Source: Candidatus Mailhella excrementigallinarum (GTDB lineage Bacteria > Desulfobacterota > Desulfovibrionia > Desulfovibrionales > Desulfovibrionaceae). From it: 64,000 nucleotides of DNA. How positions within the stretch are numbered: position 1 is the stretch's first letter; each line of letters opens with the position of its first letter. Under the pieces are notes generated by a model that saw only the letters and a list, made by a program, of their open reading frames with translations, ran no database searches and was not told where the DNA came from. The position numbers were made by a program, and so were the translations under genes. The DNA lies in assembly GCA_944324075.1 (NCBI GenBank), contig CALUUZ010000006.1, positions 62,001-126,000 of the forward strand. The letters are read 5' to 3'. This document shows, piece after piece, positions 53,024-61,775 of the stretch.

Positions 53024-53560
53024 CTATTCGTGGCGGGCGGCCTGAACGCCCCGCATGAAGCATTCCCGGTTCAGCGGGTTGTTTCTGCCCTTTCTGGCGA
53101 AGTAGGCATCGATGCCGTCCGCGAATTCGTCGGCAGGGAACAGCCTTGTCGCTTCAATGGCCGCGCCCAGCATGATGATGTTTGCGCCGCGCGGGTTCTT
53201 CAGCTCCTGGGAAAGCTCCGTGGCCGGAACCTCTATCACCCGGATGTCCCTGCGGAACCCGCGGCCGGAAATCATGCTGGAATTGGCGATGAGCACGCCG
53301 CCTTCCACGATGGAGGACTCATACTTGTCCACGGAATCCTCGTTCATGGCGATGAGCGCGTCCATTTTCGCGTAAAAGGGGTTGAGTATCTCGTGATCAT
53401 CGATGCGCAGGTGACAACTGGCCGTTCCGCCGCGCATTTCCGATCCGTAGGAGGGCACCCAGGTAAGCTTCTTGCCCGCCTCCATGGACACATTGGCGAG
53501 AAGCAGGCCGGCGGTGAGAACGCCCTGCCCGCCGTAACCGGAACAGGTAATGCTAAGCAT
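53024..53560 (-). CDS. 2-oxoacid:ferredoxin oxidoreductase gamma subunit
   Basis: A 178-residue subunit: SGYGGQGVLTAGLLLANVSM, then PSYGSEMRGGTASCHLRI and PRGANIIMLGAAIEAT, the pyruvate/ketoisovalerate oxidoreductase domain III signature. The start at 53560 (MLSITCSG) has GGAG nine bases upstream and overlaps the beta gene by 8 bp, so coupled translation is likely. Confidence 0.92.
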   Translation of the reverse strand: MLSITCSGYGGQGVLTAGLLLANVSMEAGKKLTWVPSYGSEMRGGTASCHLRIDDHEILNPFYAKMDALIAMNEDSVDKYESSIVEGGVLIANSSMISGRGFRRDIRVIEVPATELSQELKNPRGANIIMLGAAIEATRLFPADEFADGIDAYFARKGRNNPLNRECFMRGVQAARHE

Positions 53561-54296
53561 CGACTTTTTCTCCATTTTTGACGAATTCACCCAGAGGGTA
53601 CACGGTTTCCACCGTGTTCTCGATATGCTTCATGGCGGCTTCCGGCGTCATGTACCAGTTGGTCGGGCAGGGAGAGAGTATTTCCACCAGGGCGTAGCCG
53701 CCGCCGTTCATCTGGTTTTCTATGGCAGCCCGGATATATTTCTTCACCCGGTTGATTTCCCTGGCGGAATGCAGCGATCCGCGGGCCAGGTAGCCGACCT
53801 TGCGCTCCTTCATGAAGGCGATGACGTCCAGCGGCAGGCCGGTAGTGTCGGCGTCGCGCCCCTTCGGCGAGGTGGCCGTTTTCTGGCCGGGCAGGGTCGT
53901 GGGGGCCATCTGGCCGCCGGTCATGCCGTAAATGCCGTTATTGACGATGATGGCGGTGATGTTTTCATTGCGGATGGCCGCGTACATGGTTTCGGAAAAG
54001 CCGATGGCCAGCGCGTCGCCGTCGCCCTGATAGGCGATGACGCAGTTCTTCGGCCGGACGCGCTTGAAGCCGGTGGCCACGGCGGCGGCGCGGCCGTGCG
54101 GGGCCTGAATCCAGTCCGTGCCGAAGGAATACATCATCAGGCCGCCGCAGCCTACCGCCAGGGAAATGACGGCTTCCTCGGCAAGGCCCATTTCCTCCAG
54201 CACTTCGGCCAGCACCCTGTTGATGATGCCATGACCGCAGCCGGGGCAGTATCTGTTGTCTTCGATAAGAAGCGCAGGAGTTCTTTTTTCAGCCAT
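53553..54296 (-). CDS. 2-oxoacid:ferredoxin oxidoreductase beta (TPP) subunit
   Basis: A 247-residue thiamine-diphosphate subunit. NRYCPGCGHGI near residue 15 holds cluster-binding cysteines (Cys17, Cys20), and the TPP/Mg motif is QGDGDALAIG...NNGIYGMTGGQ (about 90-125). Its length and motifs fit VOR/KGOR-type enzymes rather than the single-chain PFOR. It is separated from the alpha gene by repeat A8 and overlaps the gamma gene. Confidence 0.93.
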   Translation of the reverse strand: MAEKRTPALLIEDNRYCPGCGHGIINRVLAEVLEEMGLAEEAVISLAVGCGGLMMYSFGTDWIQAPHGRAAAVATGFKRVRPKNCVIAYQGDGDALAIGFSETMYAAIRNENITAIIVNNGIYGMTGGQMAPTTLPGQKTATSPKGRDADTTGLPLDVIAFMKERKVGYLARGSLHSAREINRVKKYIRAAIENQMNGGGYALVEILSPCPTNWYMTPEAAMKHIENTVETVYPLGEFVKNGEKVDA

Positions 54297-54318
54297 GGCT
54301 CTGTCACCTCTGTTCCTT

Positions 54319-54497
54319 GGAGCAGTTTAACACTGAAGTTATGCATGTCCGGGACGCCATGTTCCGGCCCGCGAGTTTCACGCCTCCGCCGGAACCGTAC
54401 GCCGCAAGTGAATTGCGGCTGCTCCGGCTCCGCGGCGGCATCTCGCTCCCTCTCAATTCCGGCAGATCCGCAGCGCATTTCATCTTTGAAATGTCCC
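54319..54497 (-). repeat. Family A structured intergenic repeat, copy 8 (inside the oxidoreductase operon)
   Basis: Core GCCGCAAGTGAATTGCGGC with flanking GAGTTTCACGCCTCCGCCGG. Hairpin 1 overlaps the last codons and stop of the alpha gene; the terminal arms are diverged. Confidence 0.8.
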
Positions 54498-55538
54498 TGA
54501 CGCGCTGATGAGCGAAGCCGCCCTTTCAACAAGCGCGGATGATTCGGGAATATTCATGCCGCCGAGAAAGCTTTCCACAGGCACGCGCTGACCGGCGGCC
54601 AGCCTGACGTCCTCTTCGAGCCGGGGCAGCGCGCTGAGTTCTACCGCAAGATACGCCTTCACTTCGGGGTTTACCTCCGCAAAGCCCTTGACCGGGAACG
54701 GCCACAGGGAAATCGGACGGAGCAGGCCGAGGCGGATGCCCCGTTCCCTGGCCTGCATCACGGCCTCCTTGCAGATGCGCGAGCTGATCCCGTAGGCGAC
54801 CAGCACAACATCCGCATCTTCAACGCGCACGGCCTCCCAGCGCTGTTCGCCGGCCACCATGTCGTCATACTTGGCCTTGATGTAGCTGTCGAAGTTTTCG
54901 ATATAGTACATGGTTGAGGAAATGCGCTTGTTTTCCCCGCCGTGCCTGCCGCGCGCAGCCCAGGGTCTGTCAAAGTCCACTTCGCGCATTTCGGGCAGTT
55001 CCACGGGTTCCATCATCTGGGCAATGGAGGCATCGGAAAGAATCAGAGCGGGATTGCGGTACTGATCCGCCTTGTCAAAGGCCAGCACGGTCAGATCCAC
55101 GCTCTCCTGGACGGAGGCGGGCGCATAGACCAGCAGCTTGTAATCCCCATGCCCGCCGCAGCGGGTCGCGGTGAAATAGTCGCTCTGAGCCTGGAAAATA
55201 TCGCCCAGTCCGGAACCGTAACGCTGCACATCCACGAACACGGCGGGCAGCTCGGCGGAAGCGATATAGGAAATGCCCTCCTGAAGCAGGCTGAAGCCGG
55301 GGCCGGAGGAACTGGTCATGGCCCGGCACCCGGCGGCGGCCGCGCCGTAGACCATGTTCACGCCGCCCAGCTCGGACTCGGCCTGCAGAAAGGTGCCTCC
55401 CACCTCGGGCAGACGCGCCGAGAGATATTCCAGAATCTCGGTCTGGGGCGTGATGGGATACCCGCCGAAGAAACGGCAGCCCGCGCGCACGGCAGCTTCC
55501 GCCAGGGCATGATTGCCTTTCATCAGTTTCATCGCCAT
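54480..55538 (-). CDS. vorB: 2-oxoacid:ferredoxin oxidoreductase alpha subunit, VorB-like
   Basis: A 352-residue subunit binding the pyrimidine side of TPP and the substrate. MKGNHALAEAAVRAGCRFFG, GYPITPQTEILEYL and QAESELGGVNMVYGAAAAG are typical of VorB (3-methyl-2-oxobutanoate dehydrogenase); the lack of large PFOR inserts supports the VOR/KGOR group. It is 3 bp after the ferredoxin subunit gene. Its last few residues (GTFQR) and stop appear to come from the repeat that follows, so the natural end may have been replaced. Candidate substrates are branched or aromatic 2-oxoacids. Confidence 0.9.
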   Translation of the reverse strand: MAMKLMKGNHALAEAAVRAGCRFFGGYPITPQTEILEYLSARLPEVGGTFLQAESELGGVNMVYGAAAAGCRAMTSSSGPGFSLLQEGISYIASAELPAVFVDVQRYGSGLGDIFQAQSDYFTATRCGGHGDYKLLVYAPASVQESVDLTVLAFDKADQYRNPALILSDASIAQMMEPVELPEMREVDFDRPWAARGRHGGENKRISSTMYYIENFDSYIKAKYDDMVAGEQRWEAVRVEDADVVLVAYGISSRICKEAVMQARERGIRLGLLRPISLWPFPVKGFAEVNPEVKAYLAVELSALPRLEEDVRLAAGQRVPVESFLGGMNIPESSALVERAASLISASGTFQR

Positions 55539-55541
55539 TGC

Positions 55542-55766
55542 CTAATCCTCCACTCGCTCAAAAACATTGTCGGGACAGACCGTGTAGCAGACGGCGCAGC
55601 AGGTGCATTTGCCGGAATCCAGACTGACGGTTCTGTATCCCTTTCTGTTCACGACATCGGAAAACGACAGCGCGCCGGCGGGGCAGTTGCGAATGCAGTA
55701 TCCGCACTCCTTGCACCGTTCGACATGCTGAACCATGCGCCCTTTCAGTTTCTTCTCTTCACCCAT
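55542..55766 (-). CDS. 2-oxoacid oxidoreductase ferredoxin (delta) subunit
   Basis: A 74-residue two-cluster ferredoxin: CKECGYCIRNCP and CTCCAVCYTVCP. The Met at 55766 has GGTGGAG nine bases upstream; the longer frame carries an unrelated leader. First gene of the catabolic operon, it accepts electrons from the TPP subunit and hands them to ferredoxin. Confidence 0.92.
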   Translation of the reverse strand: MGEEKKLKGRMVQHVERCKECGYCIRNCPAGALSFSDVVNRKGYRTVSLDSGKCTCCAVCYTVCPDNVFERVED

Positions 55767-55843
55767 GCCATTCATCTCCACCTGTATGAAATATGTTTGT
55801 CCTGCAGCGGGAGGCCGGACAAGCGTCTGCCCGGCATGTGGAA

Positions 55844-55875
55844 ATTGTACTAGGGGAGTTCCCCCCACATGTCAA
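55844..55875 (-). promoter_or_regulatory. Candidate promoter of the 2-oxoacid catabolic operon
   Basis: Minus-strand TTGACA (55875-55870) and TACAAT (55849-55844), 20 bp apart, with GGGGGAACTCCCC in between, an inverted repeat that could serve as an operator. The long spacer suggests an activator is needed. Confidence 0.45.
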
Positions 55876-55879
55876 CAAA

Positions 55880-55914
55880 TTTTGGATATACGATTTTTTA
55901 TTCGTATATACGAA
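55880..55914. promoter_or_regulatory. Candidate IclR operator
   Basis: TTCGTATATACGAA (55901-55914) is a perfect 14-bp palindrome, and a related half-site GGATATACGA lies at 55884-55893. It lies in the divergent region between IclR and the operon, where IclR proteins usually bind. Confidence 0.5.
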
Positions 55915-56068
55915 TTATAAACTTGATGTGGATAAAATTTCAGCTATGATGCCTCCTGCGTTCTTCCCTCACAAACGGGAAAAACCGCGTATTCCGGCAT
56001 CAGCAAGGCCGGCCGCCCTCATCCGGGAACATGTCCCCGCGTTCCGGCCCATCATTCCGGGAGGAATC

Positions 56069-56821
56069 ATGCCCTTGAGTCGAACTACCCTGCGCGCCAC
56101 GGAAATTCTCAATCTGCTTGCCGCGCGTCCGGATGGAATGACCATTTCGGAAATCAGCGTGGAGCTGCGCATGCCGAAGACAAGCGCCTTTGACATTGTG
56201 CAGACGCTGCGCAAACAGCACTTTCTGCGGGAAGCGCGCAAGCGCTTCACCATAGGCTACATGGCGCATGAAGTGGGAGAAGCCTACCAGCCGGACAAGG
56301 ATCTGTACGGGATTGTCCGCCCTGCGCTTTCTCCGCTGGGAGATGAATTCGGCATGACGGCCTCGCTGGTTTTCTATGAGGATGACGGGCTGGTCTATGC
56401 GCTGGAATACAGGCCTGCCAGTTCGATCATTTCATCCGGGGCATCCAGCGGGCACGGTTTTCTGCACGCTTCGGCCTCCGGCAAGGTTCTGCTGGCGTTC
56501 ATGCCGGAACCCAAGCTCGCCAGGGCGCTGAAGAAGATTCATTTTACGGCGATTACCGAGCGCACCATCACCAGCGAGGAAGCCTTCCTGCACGAACTGG
56601 AGGAAGTGAGGAAGCGCGGCTACGCCCTGGATCTGCGGGAATTCAATCCCCTCCAGACCTGCGTCTCCGCCCCGATTCTCCAGCGGGGGCAGGCGCTTGC
56701 CGCCGTCACGCTGTCCGGCCTCCAGGTGGATGAAAGCCATATTCCCTTCATCGCGGACAGGCTGATCCGGGCGGCGCGCTCCATTGAGGGCAAACTGGTC
56801 ATGCAGGAAAGCAGGGAATAA
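56069..56821 (+). CDS. IclR-family transcriptional regulator
   Basis: A 250-residue regulator. The N-terminal winged helix (8-65) is RATEILNLLAARPDGMTISE then ISVELRMPKTSAFDIVQTLR; the C-terminal ligand-binding IclR domain includes SGHGFLHASASGKVLLAFMP and FNPLQTCVSAPI, where the substrate or an effector should bind. GGGAGGAATC precedes ATG 56069. It diverges from the catabolic cluster and most likely controls it. No gene is seen in 56822-57060. Confidence 0.93.
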   Translation: MPLSRTTLRATEILNLLAARPDGMTISEISVELRMPKTSAFDIVQTLRKQHFLREARKRFTIGYMAHEVGEAYQPDKDLYGIVRPALSPLGDEFGMTASLVFYEDDGLVYALEYRPASSIISSGASSGHGFLHASASGKVLLAFMPEPKLARALKKIHFTAITERTITSEEAFLHELEEVRKRGYALDLREFNPLQTCVSAPILQRGQALAAVTLSGLQVDESHIPFIADRLIRAARSIEGKLVMQESRE

Positions 56822-57060
56822 GGCGCGCGGCGCGTGAAGTCATATCCGCGCCGGAACAATCGCAAACGAACTGCGTCATACCTTCCGAAGCGGAAGGAGG
56901 AAGCGGAAAATAGCGGTATGAACGCGAAGGGGAAACGCAAAAGCCGGAACACCGCCATGGGAGGAAAGACGATCCCGCCGGAGACACGCTGTCCCGCCTT
57001 CCGACTTCCGTCGCAGGCAGGCCGGGAAGTTTCCATGCCTCGCGCGGAAGACGGGGACAA

Positions 57061-57094
57061 TAAAAAAAGCCGCCGTCCCGTGAGGAGCGGCGGC
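57061..57094 (-). terminator. rplT intrinsic terminator
   Basis: Minus-strand stem GCCGCCG/CGGCGGC followed directly by TTTTTTTA, 23 bp past the rplT stop. Confidence 0.85.
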
Positions 57095-57116
57095 CTGACG
57101 GCTCACACCGAAAAAA

Positions 57117-57470
57117 CTAGGCCAGTCTGGATTTCGCCAGTTCCACCAGAGCCGCGAAGTCGGCCTTCTCGCGTACGGCGAGATCGGCCAGCATCTTGCG
57201 GTTGATGACCACGCCGGCCTGCTGCAGGCCATGGATGAAACGGGAGTAGGACAGACCGTTCAGGCGGGCACCCGCGTTGATGCGCAGAATCCATAGACGG
57301 CGCAGATCGCGCTTGCGCAGCTTGCGGCCATGGAAGGCATAGGCAAGCGACCGCTCGACAGCTTCACGGGCGATGCGGTACAGACGGCTGCGCCCTCCGC
57401 GGAAGCCTTTGGCCATATCCAGATATTTCTTGTGCCGACGATGGGCAGCAAGACCTCTCTTTACACGCAT
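57117..57470 (-). CDS. rplT: 50S ribosomal protein L20
   Basis: L20 (117 residues) binds early on 23S rRNA and, in many bacteria, represses rpmI-rplT. The basic N-terminal tail ([20 protein letters not shown]) and the conserved [20 protein letters not shown] block are present. It is the last gene of thrS-infC-rpmI-rplT and ends before a strong terminator. Confidence 0.98.
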   Translation of the reverse strand: MRVKRGLAAHRRHKKYLDMAKGFRGGRSRLYRIAREAVERSLAYAFHGRKLRKRDLRRLWILRINAGARLNGLSYSRFIHGLQQAGVVINRKMLADLAVREKADFAALVELAKSRLA

Positions 57471-57621
57471 GGAAATCCTCCATTGATTCTGTCCGGCGAG
57501 GCGGAGATCAGGCCAGCCGGATATGACGCCGCCGCTCGGACGGCAAAAACATTGTCACAACTCCTGCTCCATTCCCTGTCCGGTTCCCGTGCGGGAAATC
57601 CGGATGCGTTTCCGGCGGAAA

Positions 57622-57819
57622 CTAGGCGTAGGGAAGCAGGCGCCTGACGGACTTCAGGTTCGCGCTGTCCACCAGGGTGCTCTGGCCCAGACGCATGCGC
57701 CGCTTGGCATCCTTCTTGGTGAGGATGTGGCGCAGCGCCTGACGGCGGCGGCGGAACTTGCCGCTCCCCGTGGTGCTGAAACGCTTGGCCGCGGACCGGC
57801 TTGTCTTCAACTTGGGCAT
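57622..57819 (-). CDS. rpmI: 50S ribosomal protein L35
   Basis: A 65-residue L35, MPKLKTSRSAAKRFSTTGSG then KFRRRRQALRHILTKK. AAGGAG precedes the ATG by 7 nt; the upstream frame is a leader. It is 151 bp before rplT, and separated from infC by repeat A9. Confidence 0.97.
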   Translation of the reverse strand: MPKLKTSRSAAKRFSTTGSGKFRRRRQALRHILTKKDAKRRMRLGQSTLVDSANLKSVRRLLPYA

Positions 57820-58063
57820 GGCCGACTCCTTATAACGATATGGCGAAAAGGCGGTTACCGCCCTGTCGCATGATACTGTCCGCCACAAAGTGAACGGAAC
57901 ATTGAAATATGACCTGTTTTCACATTTTCCGCAAGCAAAATCTGCCATGCGGCGGAACTGGCGCCTGCCCTCCTGACCATCCTGGCTCACTTGCGGTCAA
58001 GGCTACTTTCCGCAAACCGCGGCAGAGCCTTGTCTGTGCAAATCTTGCAGCCAATCTGCCCCT

Positions 58064-58244
58064 GGAGCGTTTTGCTCTTGAAAATATCTGCCGGCCAGAC
58101 CCTGTGTTCTGGCTCGCAGGTTTCACGCCGCCGCCGTCGCTCTGCGCCGCAAGTGAATTGCGGCGACACCGGAGAAGGGGGGGCGGCGCGGCTTCAGTCT
58201 CGCCCCGCTCGACTGAAGGAGAGCATTTCAAGGCGAAATGCTCC
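58064..58244 (-). repeat. Family A structured intergenic repeat, copy 9 (between infC and rpmI)
   Basis: Carries hairpin 2 as CTTCAGTC/GACTGAAG around TCGCCCCGCTC and core GCCGCAAGTGAATTGCGGC. The terminal arms GGAGCGTTTTGC and GCGAAATGCTCC pair over 12 positions. It lies 77 bp past the infC stop. Confidence 0.85.
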
Positions 58245-58321
58245 AACGGAAAAGAGCCGTCTCCATAATACGGGGAAACGGCATAATCTTCCGGCGCGAT
58301 CCGAATGGGAAAAACCGCGAA

Positions 58322-58861
58322 TCAGGACTTCCTGGGCAGGGGCATGAGCAGCATCTGCAGGGTACGCCCTTCGGCGCTGGGTTCCTGCTCCACCCTGCCC
58401 ACATCACGGGTATCTTCAATGACGCGATCCAGAATGGAATGACCGCGATCCTTATGGACGATCTCGCGCCCACGGAAGAACACCGTCACCTTGCAGCGAT
58501 CGCCGTCCTCAAGAAAACGGCGGATATGGCGCAGCTTGGTTTCATAGTCATGGTCGTCCGTTTTCGGACGGACCTTGATTTCCTTGATCTGCACCACAGA
58601 CTGGTTGCGCTTGGCTTCCTTCTTTTTCTGCTGCTGCTCGTACTTGAACTTGCCGAAGTCCATGATACGGCAGACCGGAGGCTCCGCATTGGCGGCGACT
58701 TCCACCAGATCAAGCCCTGCTTCCCTGGCGAGGGCAAGAGCTTCCTGTTTGGGAAGGATGCCGATCTGCTCGCCTTCCGCACCAATCACCCGCACTTCCC
58801 GGGCACGAATCTGATCGTTCCGGCGGACGCCGTCCTGCGGCACATCACGCCGAAATCTCAT
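58322..58861 (-). CDS. infC: Translation initiation factor IF-3
   Basis: IF-3 (179 residues) blocks subunit rejoining and checks the start codon. Blocks DGVRRNDQIRAREVRVIG, CRIMDFGKFKYEQQQKKKEA and VFFRGREIVHKDRG are typical. The ATG at 58861 is 1 bp after the thrS stop and has no Shine-Dalgarno at normal distance, so it probably depends on translation of thrS. Many infC genes use rare start codons; none is available here before an in-frame stop. Confidence 0.97.
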   Translation of the reverse strand: MRFRRDVPQDGVRRNDQIRAREVRVIGAEGEQIGILPKQEALALAREAGLDLVEVAANAEPPVCRIMDFGKFKYEQQQKKKEAKRNQSVVQIKEIKVRPKTDDHDYETKLRHIRRFLEDGDRCKVTVFFRGREIVHKDRGHSILDRVIEDTRDVGRVEQEPSAEGRTLQMLLMPLPRKS

Positions 58862-58862
58862 G

Positions 58863-60824
58863 TTAGGAGAAGCTATAGCTCATCCCTCCGCGTTTGAAAG
58901 GTTCCTCGCTGTCCGCCCGGATCATGGCCGCCGCGTCCTCCACAGTGTGGAAACCGGCATTCTCGCCCGAGCGCAGGCGCACATTGACGCCCTCATCCTG
59001 CACTTCCCTGTCTCCGACGACAAGGATGTAAGGTATCTTGGCAAGCTGGGCCTCGCGAACCTTGAAGCCGAGCTTTTCATTGCGGGTATCGACTTCGACG
59101 CGCACGCCCAGAGCGGCCAGACGCTCCCGCGCCTTTTTCGCATAGTCGAGCTGAGCGTCGGTAACATTGAGGATGCGGGCCTGCACCGGTGCGAGCCATG
59201 TGGGAAACGCGCCCGCGTAATGTTCGGTAAGCACCCCTATGAAGCGTTCCAGAGAACCGAGAATGGCCCGATGCACCATGACCGGACGATGCCGTTCGCC
59301 ATCCTGCCCCACATATTCGAGGTTGAAGCGTTCCGGCAGGGTGAAGTCCACCTGAATGGTGGAAAGCTGCCATTCACGGCCGATGGCGTCGGTTACCTTG
59401 ATGTCGATCTTCGGGCCGTAGAATGCGCCGTCCCCTTCGTTGATCTGATAGGGCTTGCCTTCCTTTTCCACAGCCTTGATCAGCGCGCTCGTCGCCAGTT
59501 CCCACGCCTCGTCCGATCCGATGCTGTCATCCGGGCGGGTGGAGATGAAAATGCGGTAAGAGAAGCCGAACAGATCCATGAGATCGGCGGAAAGGTGCAT
59601 GACACCGATGATTTCTTCTTCAAGCTGCTCGGGGGCGCAGAGAATATGCGCGTCGTCCTGCGTGAACTGGCGCACGCGCAGAAGACCGTGCAGCGTACCG
59701 GACTTTTCGTGGCGGTGCACCACCCCCAGCTCAAACAGGCGCATGGGAAGCTCGCGGTAGGAGTGAAGATGCTGATTGTAAATCAGCATGTGGCCCACGC
59801 AGTTCATGGGTTTCACCCCGTGCACGTCGCCCTCGATCTCCGTGAAATACATGTTGGCGCGATAGTGATCATAATGGCCGGACTTTTCCCACAGTTCGCG
59901 ACGCAGGATCTGCGGCCCCTGCACGATCTCGTAGCCGCGCTTCAGATGTTCGCGGCGCAGGAAATCCTCCAGAATGGTGCGCAGCAGCATGCCCCTGGGA
60001 AGCCAGAACGACATGCCGGGGGCCACGTCCTCATGGAAGCAGAACAGATCCAGTTCCCTGCCCAGCTTGCGGTGATCGCGGCGTCTGGCTTCCTCAAGCC
60101 GCTCCAGATGCGCCTTGAGAGCCTTTTCATCGCCAAAGGCCGTGCCGTAAATACGGGAAAGCATGGGGTTCTTTTCATCACCGCGCCAATACGCGCCCGC
60201 CACGGAAAGCAGTTTGAACGCCTTTGCCAGTCCGGTGCGGGGCAGATGCGGTCCGCGGCACAGATCAAGAAATTCGCCGCACCGGTACAGCGAAACGGTA
60301 TCCGCGTCGATCCCCCCGATGATTTCGGCCTTGTAGTTCTCACCTCTGGACTCGAACAGCTTCACGGCGTCGGCTTTCTTCATTTCCGAACGGACAAAGG
60401 GAACGTCTTCCGCCGCGATTCTGCGCATCTCCTCTTCAATCGCGGGCAGATCTTCCACGGTGAAGGGGCGTTCCACATCAAAATCGTAGTAAAAGCCCGA
60501 GTCGATGGAAGGGCCGATGGTCACCCTGGCGTGGGGAAAAAGGCGCTGCACGGCGGCGGCCATGATATGGGAAACGGAATGGCGCAGCAGCGCCAGGCCA
60601 TCGGGATCATCAGCGGTGACCGGCGCGACGGAACGCGCGTCTCCGGGCAGGGGCGCGGAAAGGTCACAGAGTCTTTCGCCCCCGGCTGAAGCCACGCGGG
60701 CCGCCAGAGCCGCCCTGAGCTGCTTTCCCGAAAGGCCGAGTTTCAGCGCGTCTCCGCAGCTTGCTCCGGAGGGAACTTCCACGGAGCCGGATTCGCCTCC
60801 CGCATTGATGACGGAAATCTGCAT
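58863..60824 (-). CDS. thrS: Threonine--tRNA ligase
   Basis: A 653-residue class II synthetase charging tRNA-Thr. It has the N-terminal TGS domain ([20 protein letters not shown]), the editing domain with [18 protein letters not shown], and catalytic motifs including [18 protein letters not shown] and [15 protein letters not shown]. The anticodon domain closes the protein. GGGAG lies 8 nt before the ATG at 60824; the longer frame has no conserved residues. It follows tRNA-Val after 88 bp. Confidence 0.98.
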   Translation of the reverse strand: MQISVINAGGESGSVEVPSGASCGDALKLGLSGKQLRAALAARVASAGGERLCDLSAPLPGDARSVAPVTADDPDGLALLRHSVSHIMAAAVQRLFPHARVTIGPSIDSGFYYDFDVERPFTVEDLPAIEEEMRRIAAEDVPFVRSEMKKADAVKLFESRGENYKAEIIGGIDADTVSLYRCGEFLDLCRGPHLPRTGLAKAFKLLSVAGAYWRGDEKNPMLSRIYGTAFGDEKALKAHLERLEEARRRDHRKLGRELDLFCFHEDVAPGMSFWLPRGMLLRTILEDFLRREHLKRGYEIVQGPQILRRELWEKSGHYDHYRANMYFTEIEGDVHGVKPMNCVGHMLIYNQHLHSYRELPMRLFELGVVHRHEKSGTLHGLLRVRQFTQDDAHILCAPEQLEEEIIGVMHLSADLMDLFGFSYRIFISTRPDDSIGSDEAWELATSALIKAVEKEGKPYQINEGDGAFYGPKIDIKVTDAIGREWQLSTIQVDFTLPERFNLEYVGQDGERHRPVMVHRAILGSLERFIGVLTEHYAGAFPTWLAPVQARILNVTDAQLDYAKKARERLAALGVRVEVDTRNEKLGFKVREAQLAKIPYILVVGDREVQDEGVNVRLRSGENAGFHTVEDAAAMIRADSEEPFKRGGMSYSFS

Positions 60825-60912
60825 GACACAACTCCCAACCTGCGGACGCCGCACGCCCGCGTATAAACCAAGAAAGGGGAGGCGCGAACCTCCCCCTTCC
60901 CAATATTTTTCA

Positions 60913-60988
60913 TGGTAGGCACGAGCAGACTTGAACTGCTGACCCCTTCCGTGTCAAGGAAGTGCTCTGCCACCTGAGCTACGCGCCT
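60913..60988 (-). tRNA. tRNA-Val (GAC)
   Basis: Acceptor AGGCGCG/CGTGCCT, D-arm TAGCTCAGGTGGCAGAG, anticodon stem CTTCC/GGAAG around TTGACAC, T-arm CAGTTCAAGTCTG, encoded CCA. It probably shares a transcript with thrS. Confidence 0.95.
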
Positions 60989-61158
60989 GTACCGTTCGGT
61001 GAGAAATCCTTTTAGTCGGGGAAGCGCCGTTCGTCAAGCGTTTTTTGCGGAACCGGCGAATTTTCATACTGCTGCGCGATCCGCCGCTCCGGACTTCCCC
61101 CGGAACCCCGCCCGGATCTACTTGCCTTGTCACGCAAAACGTGGAAAAAACGTGGAAA

Positions 61159-61299
61159 ACGGAAATGCGCTCCGCGCTCGCGGCCGGGGACGCCCGATCC
61201 GGTTCGCCGCAATCCGCCCGAGTCGTGAGGTTCCGGCTCCAGGCGCGGAACCTGCGGGTCGGAGCATGGGGCCGGCAGTTACTTTCAATCGCAACAACA
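61159..61299 (+). repeat. Family A structured intergenic repeat, copy 10 (degenerate)
   Basis: GGAAATGCGCTCC at one end, ATCCGGTTCGCCGCAATCCG in the middle as in copy 1, and GGCCGGCAGTTACTTTCAAT at the other end. The core stem is partly lost. No gene is seen in 60989-61322. Confidence 0.6.
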
Positions 61300-61322
61300 C
61301 TCCAGCATGGAGAACATCACCG

Positions 61323-61775
61323 ATGCCCGAAATGTACGCGTCCCCCTCCCCTCTTCCGCAGGAACTTCCGCGCGGGGCGGAACTTGTCATTGCGGCTCGG
61401 TGCGCCCCCCTTTCCTGCCGCTCCTTTGCGGCCCGCTATGCGCGGGGCCGCCCCGTCGTGCTGTGCTGTCCGCGGCATGAGGAGGACGCCCTCCTCTCCG
61501 CGCGCATCGCGCATGCGCTGCGGGAGCTTCGCCCCTCCGGCCTGCGCGTGGTCCGCATGTGGCTGTCATGCTGCGGCATTCCCGAGCTGCTTGAACGCAT
61601 TCAGACTGAAGAGGGGGCGGCTGTGCCTTCCGTCATTTCCACCCTGAGCCGGGGCGGCAGGGAAAGGGGCGAAGGCTTTCCTCCCCCGCCCCTTTCCGGG
61701 CCGTTCCGTCCACGGGATACGCCCGCATCCTTTCCGGAGGTTTCATGTCAGGACACAGAGCCATCATCAGGATAG
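61323..61775 (+). CDS. Small Cys-rich protein related to the next gene
   Basis: A 150-residue protein of unknown function. VVLCCPRHEEDALLSARIAH and MWLSCCGIPELLERI match the C-terminal half of the following ferredoxin-like protein (LLCCPRLEDRQTMTQR and VPCCGIPELL) but the [4Fe-4S] domain is missing. The two CC pairs could bind a metal or cluster. The C-terminal 40 residues are low-complexity (Gly, Arg, Pro). The ATG has GGAG ten bases upstream; its end overlaps the next start by 31 bp. Confidence 0.6.
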   Translation: MPEMYASPSPLPQELPRGAELVIAARCAPLSCRSFAARYARGRPVVLCCPRHEEDALLSARIAHALRELRPSGLRVVRMWLSCCGIPELLERIQTEEGAAVPSVISTLSRGGRERGEGFPPPPLSGPFRPRDTPASFPEVSCQDTEPSSG

